Origin: Winogradskya humida
GTDB taxonomy: Bacteria; Actinomycetota; Actinomycetes; Mycobacteriales; Micromonosporaceae
Length of the DNA stretch: 64,000 nt
NCBI RefSeq assembly: GCF_016862215.1
Contig: NZ_BOMN01000030.1
Span: 37,364 to 101,363 of the forward strand
Direction: 5' to 3'
Positions within the stretch are counted from its first letter, which is position 1. Every line of letters starts with the position of its first letter. Below, piece by piece: positions 36,198 to 45,323 of the stretch. The notes under the pieces were generated by a model that saw only the letters and a program-made list of their open reading frames with translations, ran no database searches and was not told the origin of the DNA. Position numbers and translations under genes: made by a program.

Positions 36198-37295
36198 GTG
36201 ACGGACTTTTCCGCATTTCTCGACATCGTCGACGACCGTGCCTGGCTGCGTGCCGACGGTTACCTACCCGGACCGGACGACATCCCGGTCTCCCAGAACC
36301 AGGTGCGGCAGCTCGGGCTGCGCCGCGGTGACCTCGTCACCGGATCCGCCGAGCTCAACGGCCGCCGCCCGGCCGCGCTGAAGGTCGACACGATCAACGG
36401 CCGCAAGCCGGGCCGGCGTCCCGACTTCTACCAGCTGACGGCGCTCTACCCGCAGGAGCGGCTGCGTCTCGAGACCACTCCCGACCGGCTCATCACCCGG
36501 GTCATCGACCTCGTCATGCCGATCGGCAAGGGGCAGCGGGCGCTGATCGTCGCGCCGCCCAAGGCGGGCAAGACGACCGTGCTCCAGGAGGTGGCCAACG
36601 CCATCGCGGAGAACAACCCCGAGGTGCACCTGATGGTGGTGCTCGTCGACGAGCGCCCCGAGGAGGTCACCGACATGCGCCGCTCGATCCGCGGCGAGGT
36701 CGTCGCGGCGACGTTCGACCGGGCGCCGCAGGACCACACCGCGCTGGCGGAGCTGGCGATCGAGCGGGCCAAGCGGCTCGCCGAGCTCGGCGAGGACGTT
36801 GTGGTGCTGCTCGACTCGATCACGCGGCTCGGGCGGGCGTACAACCTGAGTGCCCGTGGCCGGGGGCGCACGCTCTCCGGCGGGCTGGACTCCGAGGCGC
36901 TCTACCCGCCGAAGCGTTTCCTCGGCGCTGCCCGCAACATCGAGGGCGGTGGCTCGCTCACGATCATCGCCACCGCGCTGGTGGAGACCGGGTCCGCGCT
37001 GGACACCGTGATCTTCGAGGAGTTCAAGAGCACCGGGAACGCCGAGCTCAAGCTCGACCGTGGGCTGGCCGAGTCGCGGCTGTTCCCCGCCGTCGACCTG
37101 GCGAGCTCGGGCACCCGGCACGACGAGACGATCATGGCTCCCGGCGAGCTTGCCGCGGCCGCGCTGATCCGGCGTGCCCTCATTGGACAGGATCGGCGCG
37201 AGGGGCTGCAGCAACTGCTCGCCCAACTGCGTACGACCAGCTCGAACAGGGAATTCCTGCGCCGCGTGACCCACTCGCTGGCCGTTGCCGGCTGA
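36198..37295 (+). CDS. rho: Short transcription termination factor Rho (second-copy type)
   Basis: The GTG at 36198 is chosen because GGAG sits 7 bases upstream; the longer open frame to 36036 translates the structured leader and reads as non-protein. The 365-residue product begins at the RNA-binding cold-shock-like domain (GYLPGPDDIPVSQNQVRQLGLRRGD) and lacks the long basic N-terminal extension of the main actinobacterial Rho, so it is probably a paralogue. The motor is intact: Walker A APPKAGKTT, VDERPEEVTDMRR, LLDSITRLGRAYN and the Q/R-loop region. Residues that line the bicyclomycin pocket in E. coli Rho (Lys-Lys, Glu-Arg, Asp-Ser) are kept. It is probably an RNA-dependent ATPase that releases transcripts. 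Confidence 0.88.
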   Translation: MTDFSAFLDIVDDRAWLRADGYLPGPDDIPVSQNQVRQLGLRRGDLVTGSAELNGRRPAALKVDTINGRKPGRRPDFYQLTALYPQERLRLETTPDRLITRVIDLVMPIGKGQRALIVAPPKAGKTTVLQEVANAIAENNPEVHLMVVLVDERPEEVTDMRRSIRGEVVAATFDRAPQDHTALAELAIERAKRLAELGEDVVVLLDSITRLGRAYNLSARGRGRTLSGGLDSEALYPPKRFLGAARNIEGGGSLTIIATALVETGSALDTVIFEEFKSTGNAELKLDRGLAESRLFPAVDLASSGTRHDETIMAPGELAAAALIRRALIGQDRREGLQQLLAQLRTTSSNREFLRRVTHSLAVAG

Positions 37296-37552
37296 CCCGT
37301 TTTAGGCCGTTAGATGGCAAAAGAACTAAACGGCGCGTATAACGCATGATCCCAAAGCGTGATTAGCACTACTTTCGCGCAGCCGCTGCTCCGGGAAGCA
37401 TTTTCGTCGTAAGGTGTCCGCCGAACGTCGAAGATCCACAATCCACTCTTCCCGGAGGCCCCCGTGTTCCGCCGGACCCTTACGTCCGACTCCAACGTCC
37501 ACACAGGACCAGAAACTGACATCTCGGCCAGCTGCGGGGGCGGTAGCCGACG

Positions 37553-39001
37553 ATGACAAACCAACCGTTCGCACTCGACCGCAAGACGATGACCGCGCCG
37601 GCGATGTGGGTGTTCGCCGTCGCCGCGTCCGCCCTGCCGGTCGTCCTGCTGGGCAGCATCCCGGCGACGTATGCGACCACCGGCGTGCTCGCCGTGCCGC
37701 TGGTGTTCCTGCTCGTCGGTGCCGTCGTGGGCTTCCTCTCGGTCGGCTACACCGAGATGTCGCGCCAGGCTCCGCACCCGGCCGTCTACTACGCCGCGGT
37801 CGCCAAGGGCCTCGGCAAATCCACCGGGGTCGCCGCCGGCTTCATCGCACTCCTGGCCTACAACGGCATTCAGACCTCGCTGTACGGGCTCCTCGGCGCC
37901 CAGCTCTCCGACACGTTCGGCGGCAAGTGGTGGGTGGGCGCGCTGATCGTCGCCGTGCTCATCGCGGCGTTCGGCAGCAGCGGCATCACCCGCTCGACGG
38001 TTGTGCTCTCCCTGGTGCTCGCCGTGTCGGTGCTGGTCGTGGTGATGTTCGTGATCGCCGCGGTGCAGAACCCGGCGCTGCCCGGCAACTACAACCCGGA
38101 CGGTTTCAGCACCGCCGGGCTCACCGGTGGCATCGGCGGCGCGGCCGCGTACGTGCTCGCCTCGCTCATGGGGTTCGAAGCCGGCGCCAGCTTCTCGGAG
38201 GAGGCCCGGACCCCGCGCGGACCCGGGCGTTCCGTCTCCGTCGCCCTGCTGGTGCTCGTGGTCGTCTACGCAGTGGTCGCCTGGGCGGTCGGTGTCGCGG
38301 TCGGCCCCGGCCAGGTCACCGCCGGTCTGCCGGACCCGATGGAAGCATTCGACCTGCAGTACGGCCCGCTCATGCCGCCGTTCGTCACCATGGTGCTGAT
38401 CTTCGCGATCATCACGTCGATGCTGGCCCTGCACTCGATCGCCGCCCGCTACGGGTTCGGCATGGCACGTGAGGGTGTGCTGCCACGGTGGATCGGCAGC
38501 ACCGGGCGCGGCGCGCGTACGGGTGCCCCGGTCGGCGGATCCCTGCTGCAGAGCGGCATCGCGGTCGTGGTGATCGCGGTCTTCGCCATCCTCGATCTCG
38601 ACCCGCTGGCCTCGTTGTTCGCCTGGTTCTCGACGGTCGGCGCGCTGGGCCTGATGACCCTGCTGATCCTCACGTCGATCTCGGCGATGCGATACCTGCG
38701 TGAGGGTGGCCCCGCCCAGGCGAGCGGCTGGAAGCGCGTGATCGCTCCCGGGCTCGGCGTCGCCGGCGGTCTCGTGGTGCTGGTGCTGATGGTGGTCAAC
38801 GCGGACGCCCTGATGGGCAGCGCGCCCGGTTCCTCGGTGCCGCTGATCATCCCGGCCGTGGTGGTCGCCTGCGCGATCGCCGGTCTGTTCTGGGCCGGAT
38901 ACCTGCGCAGCTCGCGTCCCGACGTGTGGGAGCAGATCGGGCAGGGGCAGGGCAACCGGCACGCGGTGCCGGCGGCCCGGCTCGCGGACATCGAACTCTG
39001 A
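37553..39001 (+). CDS. APC-family amino acid permease
   Basis: This 482-residue membrane protein has about 12 helices. Helices 1, 2 and 6 show APC features: a glycine-rich start (VLLGSIPATYATTG), PHPAVYYAAVAKGLGKSTG and a broken helix around LMGFEAGASFSEEARTP. It is the first gene of a probable operon; the next starts 10 bases after its stop. The histidine decarboxylase-like gene two places down suggests that it moves the amino acid or the amine product, but this is inference. The 257 bases upstream show no clear promoter. Confidence 0.85.
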   Translation: MTNQPFALDRKTMTAPAMWVFAVAASALPVVLLGSIPATYATTGVLAVPLVFLLVGAVVGFLSVGYTEMSRQAPHPAVYYAAVAKGLGKSTGVAAGFIALLAYNGIQTSLYGLLGAQLSDTFGGKWWVGALIVAVLIAAFGSSGITRSTVVLSLVLAVSVLVVVMFVIAAVQNPALPGNYNPDGFSTAGLTGGIGGAAAYVLASLMGFEAGASFSEEARTPRGPGRSVSVALLVLVVVYAVVAWAVGVAVGPGQVTAGLPDPMEAFDLQYGPLMPPFVTMVLIFAIITSMLALHSIAARYGFGMAREGVLPRWIGSTGRGARTGAPVGGSLLQSGIAVVVIAVFAILDLDPLASLFAWFSTVGALGLMTLLILTSISAMRYLREGGPAQASGWKRVIAPGLGVAGGLVVLVLMVVNADALMGSAPGSSVPLIIPAVVVACAIAGLFWAGYLRSSRPDVWEQIGQGQGNRHAVPAARLADIEL

Positions 39002-39011
39002 GGACGACGTC

Positions 39012-39794
39012 GTGACCCAGCAGCCTTATCAGAGTTCCGGCCGTCATCACTTCACCCCGGCCGCTGCCCCCTCCTGGGGACAACCGGCCCCGCAGGCTTT
39101 CCAGGAACCCCAGCCTGCCGAGGACAGTGCGATCACTCCTTCGGTACGCGGCCGCACGCTGGACCGCAGCATCCAGGTCAACGCCTCGCACGCCCGAAAC
39201 GCGGCGGACCGGATCGGCACCCGGGACGCGCTCGGCGAGCACGCGCTGATCCTGTTCTCGGTGGACGGCACGGCACGGCCGTTCCAGCTCAGCACCGCGA
39301 CGCGCCTCGACTACGAGGAGCACCGCGGCGAGGACCTGCCGGCCATGCTGACCTCGCTCACCAACCATGCGTGGACGCAGATCCAGGCCGCGCATCGCAC
39401 CGGGAAGCGGTGGGATCCGCGTACGCCCATGGACGGGCTGGTCCTGCGCAGTGACCCGGTCACCCCGCAGACCGAGTACGTCGGGCTCGCGATCTCCACA
39501 CTGGACACCCCGGTGGCGCCGTGGCACGAGCTCAAGCGCACGGTGACCGGCGCTGACGGGCTCAACCTCGCCGGACAGGGCTACGTGCTGCTCAAGGACG
39601 GCTCGGCCATGTACTTCCTGCGCGCAGCCCAGATGAGCGGCGGCTCGGGCCAGCACCTGATCGTCACGAACCGGCCGGTGCACAGCATCTACCGGCCGAC
39701 GCTGGACAACGAGCTGCTCTTCAACGCCTCGCTGGAGCAGACCCTGATCTGGCAGGCGCTGGAGAAGCTGCATCACGTCCTGATGAGCTCATGA
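39012..39794 (+). CDS. Protein of unknown function between permease and decarboxylase
   Basis: The 260-residue product (GTG start) has a Gln/Pro-rich disordered N-terminus to about residue 40, then an alpha/beta region (LILFSVDGTARPFQLSTATRLDYEE; HELKRTVTGADGLNLAGQGYVLLKDGSAMYFLR) without cysteines, a signal peptide or membrane helices. I recognise no family. It overlaps the decarboxylase gene by 4 bases, so a shared job such as chaperone or regulator of the enzyme is plausible but unproven. Confidence 0.65.
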   Translation: MTQQPYQSSGRHHFTPAAAPSWGQPAPQAFQEPQPAEDSAITPSVRGRTLDRSIQVNASHARNAADRIGTRDALGEHALILFSVDGTARPFQLSTATRLDYEEHRGEDLPAMLTSLTNHAWTQIQAAHRTGKRWDPRTPMDGLVLRSDPVTPQTEYVGLAISTLDTPVAPWHELKRTVTGADGLNLAGQGYVLLKDGSAMYFLRAAQMSGGSGQHLIVTNRPVHSIYRPTLDNELLFNASLEQTLIWQALEKLHHVLMSS

Positions 39795-40984
39795 ACACCC
39801 CGCCCGGGGATCCCGGCGTCGGCTGGCTGGACGAAGCCGCCTCCCTGATCAGCGGCAACCCCGTCAACGTCGACGAGGTCCTCGGCGCCACGCTCGCCCA
39901 GCGCGACGGCGAAGCGGAACGGCACATGTTCTTCCCGACCGGTCCGGCCGGGAATTTCGGTGCCATGCAACGGTTCCAGGACGTGCTCTGGAACAACATC
40001 GGCAGCGCCGGCTCCAATCCGCCCGGCGGCAATCACACCAAGAGCTTGGAACGGGCGCTGCTGGCCTGGGCGGCGCGGTTGTTCGGCCTGCCGGCCGACG
40101 ACTGGTGGGGCAACGCGACCACCGGTGGCACGGCGGGAAATCGCGCGGGCCTGCTCATCGCGCGGGACCGTTTTCCGCGTACGCCGTACGGCATGACGAC
40201 GGCGGTCGCCTACTACTCGGCGGCCGCCCATTACAGCGTCCCCAAGATGCTGCACGAGTTGAACATCCCGGCCGTGCGGATCCACACCGACGCGTACGGC
40301 GAGATGGACTACGGGCACCTCGCCGAGCAGCTGCGCCCCGGAGCCCCGGCCATCATCACGGTGACGGCGGGCACGACCATGACCGAGGCCGTCGACGATC
40401 CGGGCAAGGTTCATGCCGTGCTCGATGCAGGAGGCATCGAGGACCGTTATGTCCACTGCGACGGGGCACTGAGCGCCATCCCGCTCGCGCTCGACGGGGC
40501 TCTGGTCACCGAGGGGGTCGACTCGGTCTCGCTCAGCGGTTACAAATTTCTGGGTACGCCCCGGGTCGGCGGCCTGATCGTGGGTCGCAAAGCCGCCGGC
40601 CGCCGTAGCGAGCGCGTCTCCTACATCTCGGCCATCGACGACACCCCGGTCGGGAGCATCGACGGGCTGCCGATCGCGATGATGTGGTACACCGTCGCCA
40701 CGCAGGGGGAGCACGGGTTACGGGCGCAGGCGCACGCTGCCCGGCGGCTGGCCGCGTACGCGGAGAATCGGCTCAATGCGATCGGCTGGCCGGCCTGGCG
40801 GCATCCGTGGTCCTTCACGGTGGTCTTCCCGACGCCGCCGGCGAGCATTCAGCAGCGGTGGCCGCTCGCAAACGACACGATCGGTCAGAGCCACCTGATC
40901 TGCATGCCACGGACCAGCCGGGAGCAGGTCGACGCGTTCGTTTCAGCGATGGAGGCCGTCACGTCGTTGCAGGCGTCCGCTTAA
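39791..40984 (+). CDS. PLP-dependent histidine decarboxylase-like enzyme
   Basis: This 397-residue group II PLP decarboxylase has TGGTAGNRAGLL, AHYSVPKML (PLP-stacking His region), TAGTTMTEAVDD, VHCDGALSAIPL (Asp that binds the PLP nitrogen) and SLSGYKFLGTP with the Schiff-base lysine. Order and wording follow PLP-type histidine decarboxylases, ending in VSYISAIDDTPVGSIDGL. The residue before the lysine is Tyr where His is usual, so the substrate may differ. It is the last gene of the permease operon and ends in a 4-base convergent overlap with the next gene. Confidence 0.8.
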   Translation: MNTPPGDPGVGWLDEAASLISGNPVNVDEVLGATLAQRDGEAERHMFFPTGPAGNFGAMQRFQDVLWNNIGSAGSNPPGGNHTKSLERALLAWAARLFGLPADDWWGNATTGGTAGNRAGLLIARDRFPRTPYGMTTAVAYYSAAAHYSVPKMLHELNIPAVRIHTDAYGEMDYGHLAEQLRPGAPAIITVTAGTTMTEAVDDPGKVHAVLDAGGIEDRYVHCDGALSAIPLALDGALVTEGVDSVSLSGYKFLGTPRVGGLIVGRKAAGRRSERVSYISAIDDTPVGSIDGLPIAMMWYTVATQGEHGLRAQAHAARRLAAYAENRLNAIGWPAWRHPWSFTVVFPTPPASIQQRWPLANDTIGQSHLICMPRTSREQVDAFVSAMEAVTSLQASA

Positions 40985-41313
40985 GCGGGATCCGGGGCGA
41001 AGGCTAGATTCAGGACGGCGTGGGCCACCCAGATGGCCTGCTCTTTGTTGTCGTACGGGCCGACGCGTAACTCCACGGCCTTGTCGCCGAACAGGGCGCG
41101 TACGGTCCAGCTGTTGGGGTGTCGCTCGTCCTCACGGCTGTGGTTGACGATGACCTGGGTGGCGGCGCGGATGTTGACCACCGACCAGCGTTCGTCGCCG
41201 CTGGGCCAGGCCCGGAACCAGCCGGCGGCGACCGCCATGGCTTCCTTCTTGGCCTCGGCGAGCGCCCACTTCGCCTCTTCGGGAACCGCTGGATCGGGTG
41301 CCTCGTGCGTCAT
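40981..41313 (-). CDS. Conserved-looking small protein of unknown function
   Basis: The ATG at 41313 gives 110 residues; longer readings pass into the start of another gene's shadow. It is alpha/beta (EEAKWALAEAKKEAMAVAAGWF, then RWSVVNIRAATQVIVNHS, WTVRALFGDKAVELRVGPYDNKEQAIWVAHAVLNLAF) and cytoplasmic. I do not recognise the family. It is 46 bases upstream of nothing but the stressosome operon's 3' end (same strand, 41360), and may be transcribed with it. Confidence 0.65.
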   Translation of the reverse strand: MTHEAPDPAVPEEAKWALAEAKKEAMAVAAGWFRAWPSGDERWSVVNIRAATQVIVNHSREDERHPNSWTVRALFGDKAVELRVGPYDNKEQAIWVAHAVLNLAFAPDPA

Positions 41314-41359
41314 GGTGCTCGCCTCGCTTCCGCTATACCCGGATTGTCCAGGATAAGCG

Positions 41360-42904
41360 TCAGGGGCGGCGGCGGAGCGCCACGACGGCGATATCGTCGG
41401 CCTGGTCCTCGGCGACGGCGAGATGATCCAGCAATCGCCGGCAGAACGCGTCCAGGCTCGGCTCGACCTCCGCCGCACACTCCGCGAGCGCTTTCAGCCC
41501 GACGTCGATGTCCGCGTCGCGCCGTTCGATCAGGCCGTCGGTGTAGAGGACCAGCGTGCCGCCCGGCGGGAGGGTGAACTCGAGATCCGCCGGCCGGGGC
41601 GCGTTGATACCCAGCAGCGGCCCGCGCGGCGTCAGGAAACCCGCGCCGGAATCCGGCATGTGCAGCAGCGGGGGGAGATGGCCCGCGCTGGCCAGGCGTA
41701 CCCGGCCGGTGTCAGGCTCCAGCGTCAGCAGGCAGACGGTCGCTGATTCGGTCGGCAGCACCGTACGCATGAAGTGGTTGACGAGCTGGAGAACCGTACC
41801 CGGCGGATGACCCTCCACCGCGTACGCCCGGACCGCATGCCGCAGCTCGGCCATGACCGTGGCAGCGTGCAGGGAGTGGCCGGCCACGTCTCCGATCGCC
41901 ACCAGCAGGCGGCCGTCGAGCATCGTCAGCTCGTAGAAGTCGCCGCCCACCTCGGTCTGCGCGCCGGCGGGCTCGTAACGCACCGCGAGCTCCAGGCCCG
42001 GCACGTCGGGCAGGCGCGACTGCAGCAGGCTGCGCTGCAACGTGACGGCGATCCGGTGCTCCTCGTCGAAGGAGCGCTGCGCCTCCACGGCTGCCGCGAC
42101 CGCCTGGGACAGCTGGCGCAGCACGGGGAAGCCAGGACTCTGCGAGCTGGCCGGGACGGCGATGTAGACCGGGGTGCGGTCGTTGCGCAGACGGGCGGAG
42201 GCGACCGCGACGGATTCGCCCTCGGGCCAGTCGACCATGGGCCAGGCTGAGGGCTCGTCCGTGCGTACGGTGGAACCCACCGCGGTGTCATGGTCCTCGG
42301 CCGTCCACGGCTGCACTGTCGCCGGGCCTGTCGCTGCGATCGCCGCCAGGCCGTCACCCTCGGCGTTCTCCGTGATCACCACGATCGGACCGCCGAAGAT
42401 CTCGTACGCGCCGTCCGCCGCGGCCTGCAGCAGGACGGCCAGCGTCGGCGCGGAGTTGATCGCCAGCGTGGTCTCGGCCAGCTTGACCATCCGGGCGGCC
42501 AGCGACTCGGCGCGCTGCCGGGCCCGGTAGTACCGCAGCACCGCCTGGGAGGTCGCGATCAGCTCGTCCGGCTCGATCGGCTCGACGAGGTAGGCGTCCG
42601 CGCCCCGGTTCAGGCCCTGGGTGCGGTCGACCACGTCGACGGCGTGCGCGGAGACGTGGATGACCGGGAGTACGCCGTACTCCGGGTCGGTCTTGATCTG
42701 CTCGCACACCTCGAAGCCGCTCATGTCGGGCAGCTTCACGTCCAGCACGACCAGATCCACCGTGATCTCGCGGAGCATCTCCAGCGCCGAACCACCGGTT
42801 TCCGCCTCGACCACCGTGAAGCCGGCCCGCGACAGCCAGCTCACCAGCAGATAACGCTTGGTGGCGCTGTCGTCGACGACAAGGACGGTGGCCGATGGGG
42901 TCAT
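41360..42904 (-). CDS. Response regulator-SpoIIE/RsbU-type serine phosphatase
   Basis: The 514-residue protein has a receiver domain (1-125) with Asp11-Asp12, phosphoacceptor Asp55 (VVLDVKLPD) and the later Lys position replaced (LVEPIEP lacks the usual KP lysine), then a GAF-like region (about 150-280) and a SpoIIE/PP2C domain (about 300-514: VGGDFYEL, LVAIGDVAGHS, LVLYTDGLIERRD, QADDIAVVALR). The family dephosphorylates STAS anti-sigma antagonists such as the RsbV-like protein encoded at 47173. It is the last gene of the stressosome operon, overlapping the kinase gene by 4 bases. Confidence 0.9.
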   Translation of the reverse strand: MTPSATVLVVDDSATKRYLLVSWLSRAGFTVVEAETGGSALEMLREITVDLVVLDVKLPDMSGFEVCEQIKTDPEYGVLPVIHVSAHAVDVVDRTQGLNRGADAYLVEPIEPDELIATSQAVLRYYRARQRAESLAARMVKLAETTLAINSAPTLAVLLQAAADGAYEIFGGPIVVITENAEGDGLAAIAATGPATVQPWTAEDHDTAVGSTVRTDEPSAWPMVDWPEGESVAVASARLRNDRTPVYIAVPASSQSPGFPVLRQLSQAVAAAVEAQRSFDEEHRIAVTLQRSLLQSRLPDVPGLELAVRYEPAGAQTEVGGDFYELTMLDGRLLVAIGDVAGHSLHAATVMAELRHAVRAYAVEGHPPGTVLQLVNHFMRTVLPTESATVCLLTLEPDTGRVRLASAGHLPPLLHMPDSGAGFLTPRGPLLGINAPRPADLEFTLPPGGTLVLYTDGLIERRDADIDVGLKALAECAAEVEPSLDAFCRRLLDHLAVAEDQADDIAVVALRRRP

Positions 42905-44286
42905 CGGGGCCGGCCTTCGCCGGTGTTTTCCGCGGAGGGCAGCGGGTTTTCTCCGGAGGGCAGCGAGACGATGAACGTGCTGCCCTCGCCCGGCACGGAC
43001 GTGACGCGCATCGCGCCGCCGAGGATCGTGACGAGGCGGCGGGCGTACGGCAGGCCCAGGCCGGTGCCCTTTCCGCTCAGCGCGTGGCTGCCGGGCACCT
43101 GATAGAACTCCTCGAAGACGCGTTCCTGTAGCTCGGGAGGGATGCCGACGCCGGTGTCCGCGACCGTGAAGCGCACATCCCCGCCCGCGCGTTCCATGCT
43201 GAGGCGCACCGAGCCCTTCGCGGTGAACTTGATCGCGTTGGTCAACAGGTTGCGCAGCACCTGGGCGAGCAGCACCTCGTCGCAGCGCATCGACGCGACC
43301 GTCGGCTCCTCGACCACGAACTCCACCTCGGGTCGCGTCGCGAGCGGGCGCATCGTGCCGCGGAGCTGACCGAAGACCGCCTTGAGGTCCACATCGGACC
43401 AGTTCGGCTCGATCCGGCCGGCCTCGGCCTTGGCGAGATCGAGCAGATCGTTGACCAGCGTCAGCAGGTCGGTTGCCGAGCCACGGATCAGCTCGACCTG
43501 GCGGTCCTGCTCCGAGGTCAGGTCGTCGGAGGCATCGTCGGCGAGCAGCCGGCCGAGACCGATGATCGCGGTGACCGGGGCGCGCAACTCGTGGCTGACG
43601 TTGGCCAGGAAGCGGCTCTTCGCCTCACTGGCCGCCCGCAGCTGCACCGATTTCTCGTCCAGCTCGGCATAGAGCGCCACCACGCCGCGATTCGTCTCCT
43701 CCAGCTCGTCGGAGAGCTGGTGGTAGAGCGCCATCACGCCGCGGTTGGTCTCCTCCAGCTCGGCGTTGAGCCGGGCCAGGTCGTCACGCTGCGCGCGCAC
43801 CTCGTTGAGGGCCGCGATGAGCTGCTGGTTCTGCACCGACAGCTCATCGAACGGCGTCCCCGGCACGTGGCTGGAGAGGCGCTCTCGTATCTCGTCCATG
43901 CGGTCGTGGCTCAGAACTGGCGCGCCTGCGGGCAAGCGCCGGGACATGCGGACCACTGTGCCGGGCTCGTCATCGGTTACCTCCATCGTATCGACGAGGC
44001 GGCGCACCTGGACGAGCTGCGACGCCAGGCGCTCCGCGTCCCCCGACACCGCATGCGCCATCTCTACCAGAAGGGTTGGTACCCCGTCGGTGCTCGCGGT
44101 GAACGCCACGTCGGCATCGCGTCCGGCGGCGACCATCAGCCGGCCCACCTCGCTGAGCGCCGTGGCGAGCCTGGTCTGGTCCTGATCGACCAGGCCGACC
44201 TCCCGCGCCACCTCGCGGCCGAGCTGCCGGGCGGCGAAGACGTCCTGCTCCACCCGGATCCTCGTCCGCATCAGCGGCTCGGTCAT
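42901..44286 (-). CDS. Hybrid sensor histidine kinase with RsbT-like N-terminus
   Basis: Residues 1-125 resemble an RsbW/RsbT-type ATPase fold (EQDVFAARQLGREVAREVGL, RLATALSEVGRLM) but lack the clear ATP-lid glycines, so the domain may be for binding only. A coiled coil at 155-215 carries the repeat ELEETNRGV twice. The kinase core follows: phosphoacceptor His in ANVSHELRAPV, then HATPase boxes LLTNAIKFTAKG, VADTGVGIPPE and GKGTGLGLPYARRLV. There is no membrane segment, so it is a cytosolic kinase, probably reading stressosome state and signalling to the adjacent receiver-phosphatase. It overlaps both neighbours by 4 bases. Confidence 0.88.
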   Translation of the reverse strand: MTEPLMRTRIRVEQDVFAARQLGREVAREVGLVDQDQTRLATALSEVGRLMVAAGRDADVAFTASTDGVPTLLVEMAHAVSGDAERLASQLVQVRRLVDTMEVTDDEPGTVVRMSRRLPAGAPVLSHDRMDEIRERLSSHVPGTPFDELSVQNQQLIAALNEVRAQRDDLARLNAELEETNRGVMALYHQLSDELEETNRGVVALYAELDEKSVQLRAASEAKSRFLANVSHELRAPVTAIIGLGRLLADDASDDLTSEQDRQVELIRGSATDLLTLVNDLLDLAKAEAGRIEPNWSDVDLKAVFGQLRGTMRPLATRPEVEFVVEEPTVASMRCDEVLLAQVLRNLLTNAIKFTAKGSVRLSMERAGGDVRFTVADTGVGIPPELQERVFEEFYQVPGSHALSGKGTGLGLPYARRLVTILGGAMRVTSVPGEGSTFIVSLPSGENPLPSAENTGEGRPR

Positions 44287-45323
44287 GGCAACCGCGCCAC
44301 TAGCACGCCCGCGTCGTCCCGACGGGTGCCCGCGTCACGGAGCACGGTCGCCGCGATGACCAGCGGGGAGTGGGTCAGCAACCCGGGATAGTCGGCGGGA
44401 CTCCACCGGTCGACGATACCGTCAGAGTGCATGAGCAGGACGGACTCCGGCGGTAACGGGTAGTCGTACTCCCGGATCTGGCGCTTCTGATGCCCCGCGA
44501 TGCCCGGCAGCGAGACCAGACCCCGGCGGGTGCCGTCGGGGTTGAGGATCGTGCCGGAGATGTTGCCCAGCCCCGCATATCGCAGCGTGGCCCGGTCGGC
44601 GTCCAGCTCGGCGACGGCGAGCGCGGCGCCGCGGGTGTGCCCCAGAGCCCGGTGCAGCGCCTCGACGACCGCGGCGGGCGGCGCGATCGGAGTCATATGG
44701 AAGGTTCGCACCGCGGCCTGCGCGGCGGCGTTCGCCAGCGGACCGTGACCGAGGCCGTCGCAGACCAGCACCTGACGCCGCCCGTCGACCTCGCGGATCG
44801 CGAAGGCGTCGCCACTGACCGTCTCGCCATTGATCGGACGGATCAGCCCGCTCGCCCAGGTCTGCTCGGCCTGCCGCCCGGTCCAGACCTGGGCGGCGAG
44901 CACCGTGCCCCTGCCGGGCACCGAGTGCAGATCGGACCAGGTCGCCTGGCGCAGGATCGCACCGAGCCCTATTCCCAGGGTGCCGGCGGTGGAGTGCCCG
45001 TCGCCGACGGAATAGGGGACGTCGGCCATGCCGGGTCCGCGGTCGATCGCGACGATCTCCACCCCGGCGCGCTCCCGGACCCGGACCGGTCGCACCAGCA
45101 GCACGCCCTCGTCGGCATGCTTGACCAGGTTGCCCGCGGTCTCGGCGGCGACGATCGAGAGATCCGCGGTGTCCCGCTCCGAGATGCCCAGCTCCGCGGC
45201 GAGCCGCTCGGCGGCCCGGCGTACGGCGGCGGCAGTGCTCGCGTCCTCGACCCGGAACCAGATGCCCTCATCGAGCAGGCCCTCGGGAACTGACGCCACT
45301 GCGCCTCCGCTCATCGGCACCAC
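44283..45323 (-). CDS. ATPase-PP2C fusion phosphatase (RsbX-like)
   Basis: This 346-residue protein has an N-terminal RsbT/RsbW-like ATP-binding domain (about 15-140: LSIVAAETAGNLVKHADEG, IDRGPGMADV, GTLGIGLGAIL) and a C-terminal PP2C/SpoIIE-type phosphatase (about 155-346: ETVSGDAFAIRE, VLVCDGLGHGPLANAAA, VLLMHSDGIVDRW). Position after rsbT matches rsbX, whose product dephosphorylates RsbR and RsbS to reset the stressosome. It overlaps rsbT by 13 bases. Confidence 0.88.
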   Translation of the reverse strand: MVPMSGGAVASVPEGLLDEGIWFRVEDASTAAAVRRAAERLAAELGISERDTADLSIVAAETAGNLVKHADEGVLLVRPVRVRERAGVEIVAIDRGPGMADVPYSVGDGHSTAGTLGIGLGAILRQATWSDLHSVPGRGTVLAAQVWTGRQAEQTWASGLIRPINGETVSGDAFAIREVDGRRQVLVCDGLGHGPLANAAAQAAVRTFHMTPIAPPAAVVEALHRALGHTRGAALAVAELDADRATLRYAGLGNISGTILNPDGTRRGLVSLPGIAGHQKRQIREYDYPLPPESVLLMHSDGIVDRWSPADYPGLLTHSPLVIAATVLRDAGTRRDDAGVLVARLP

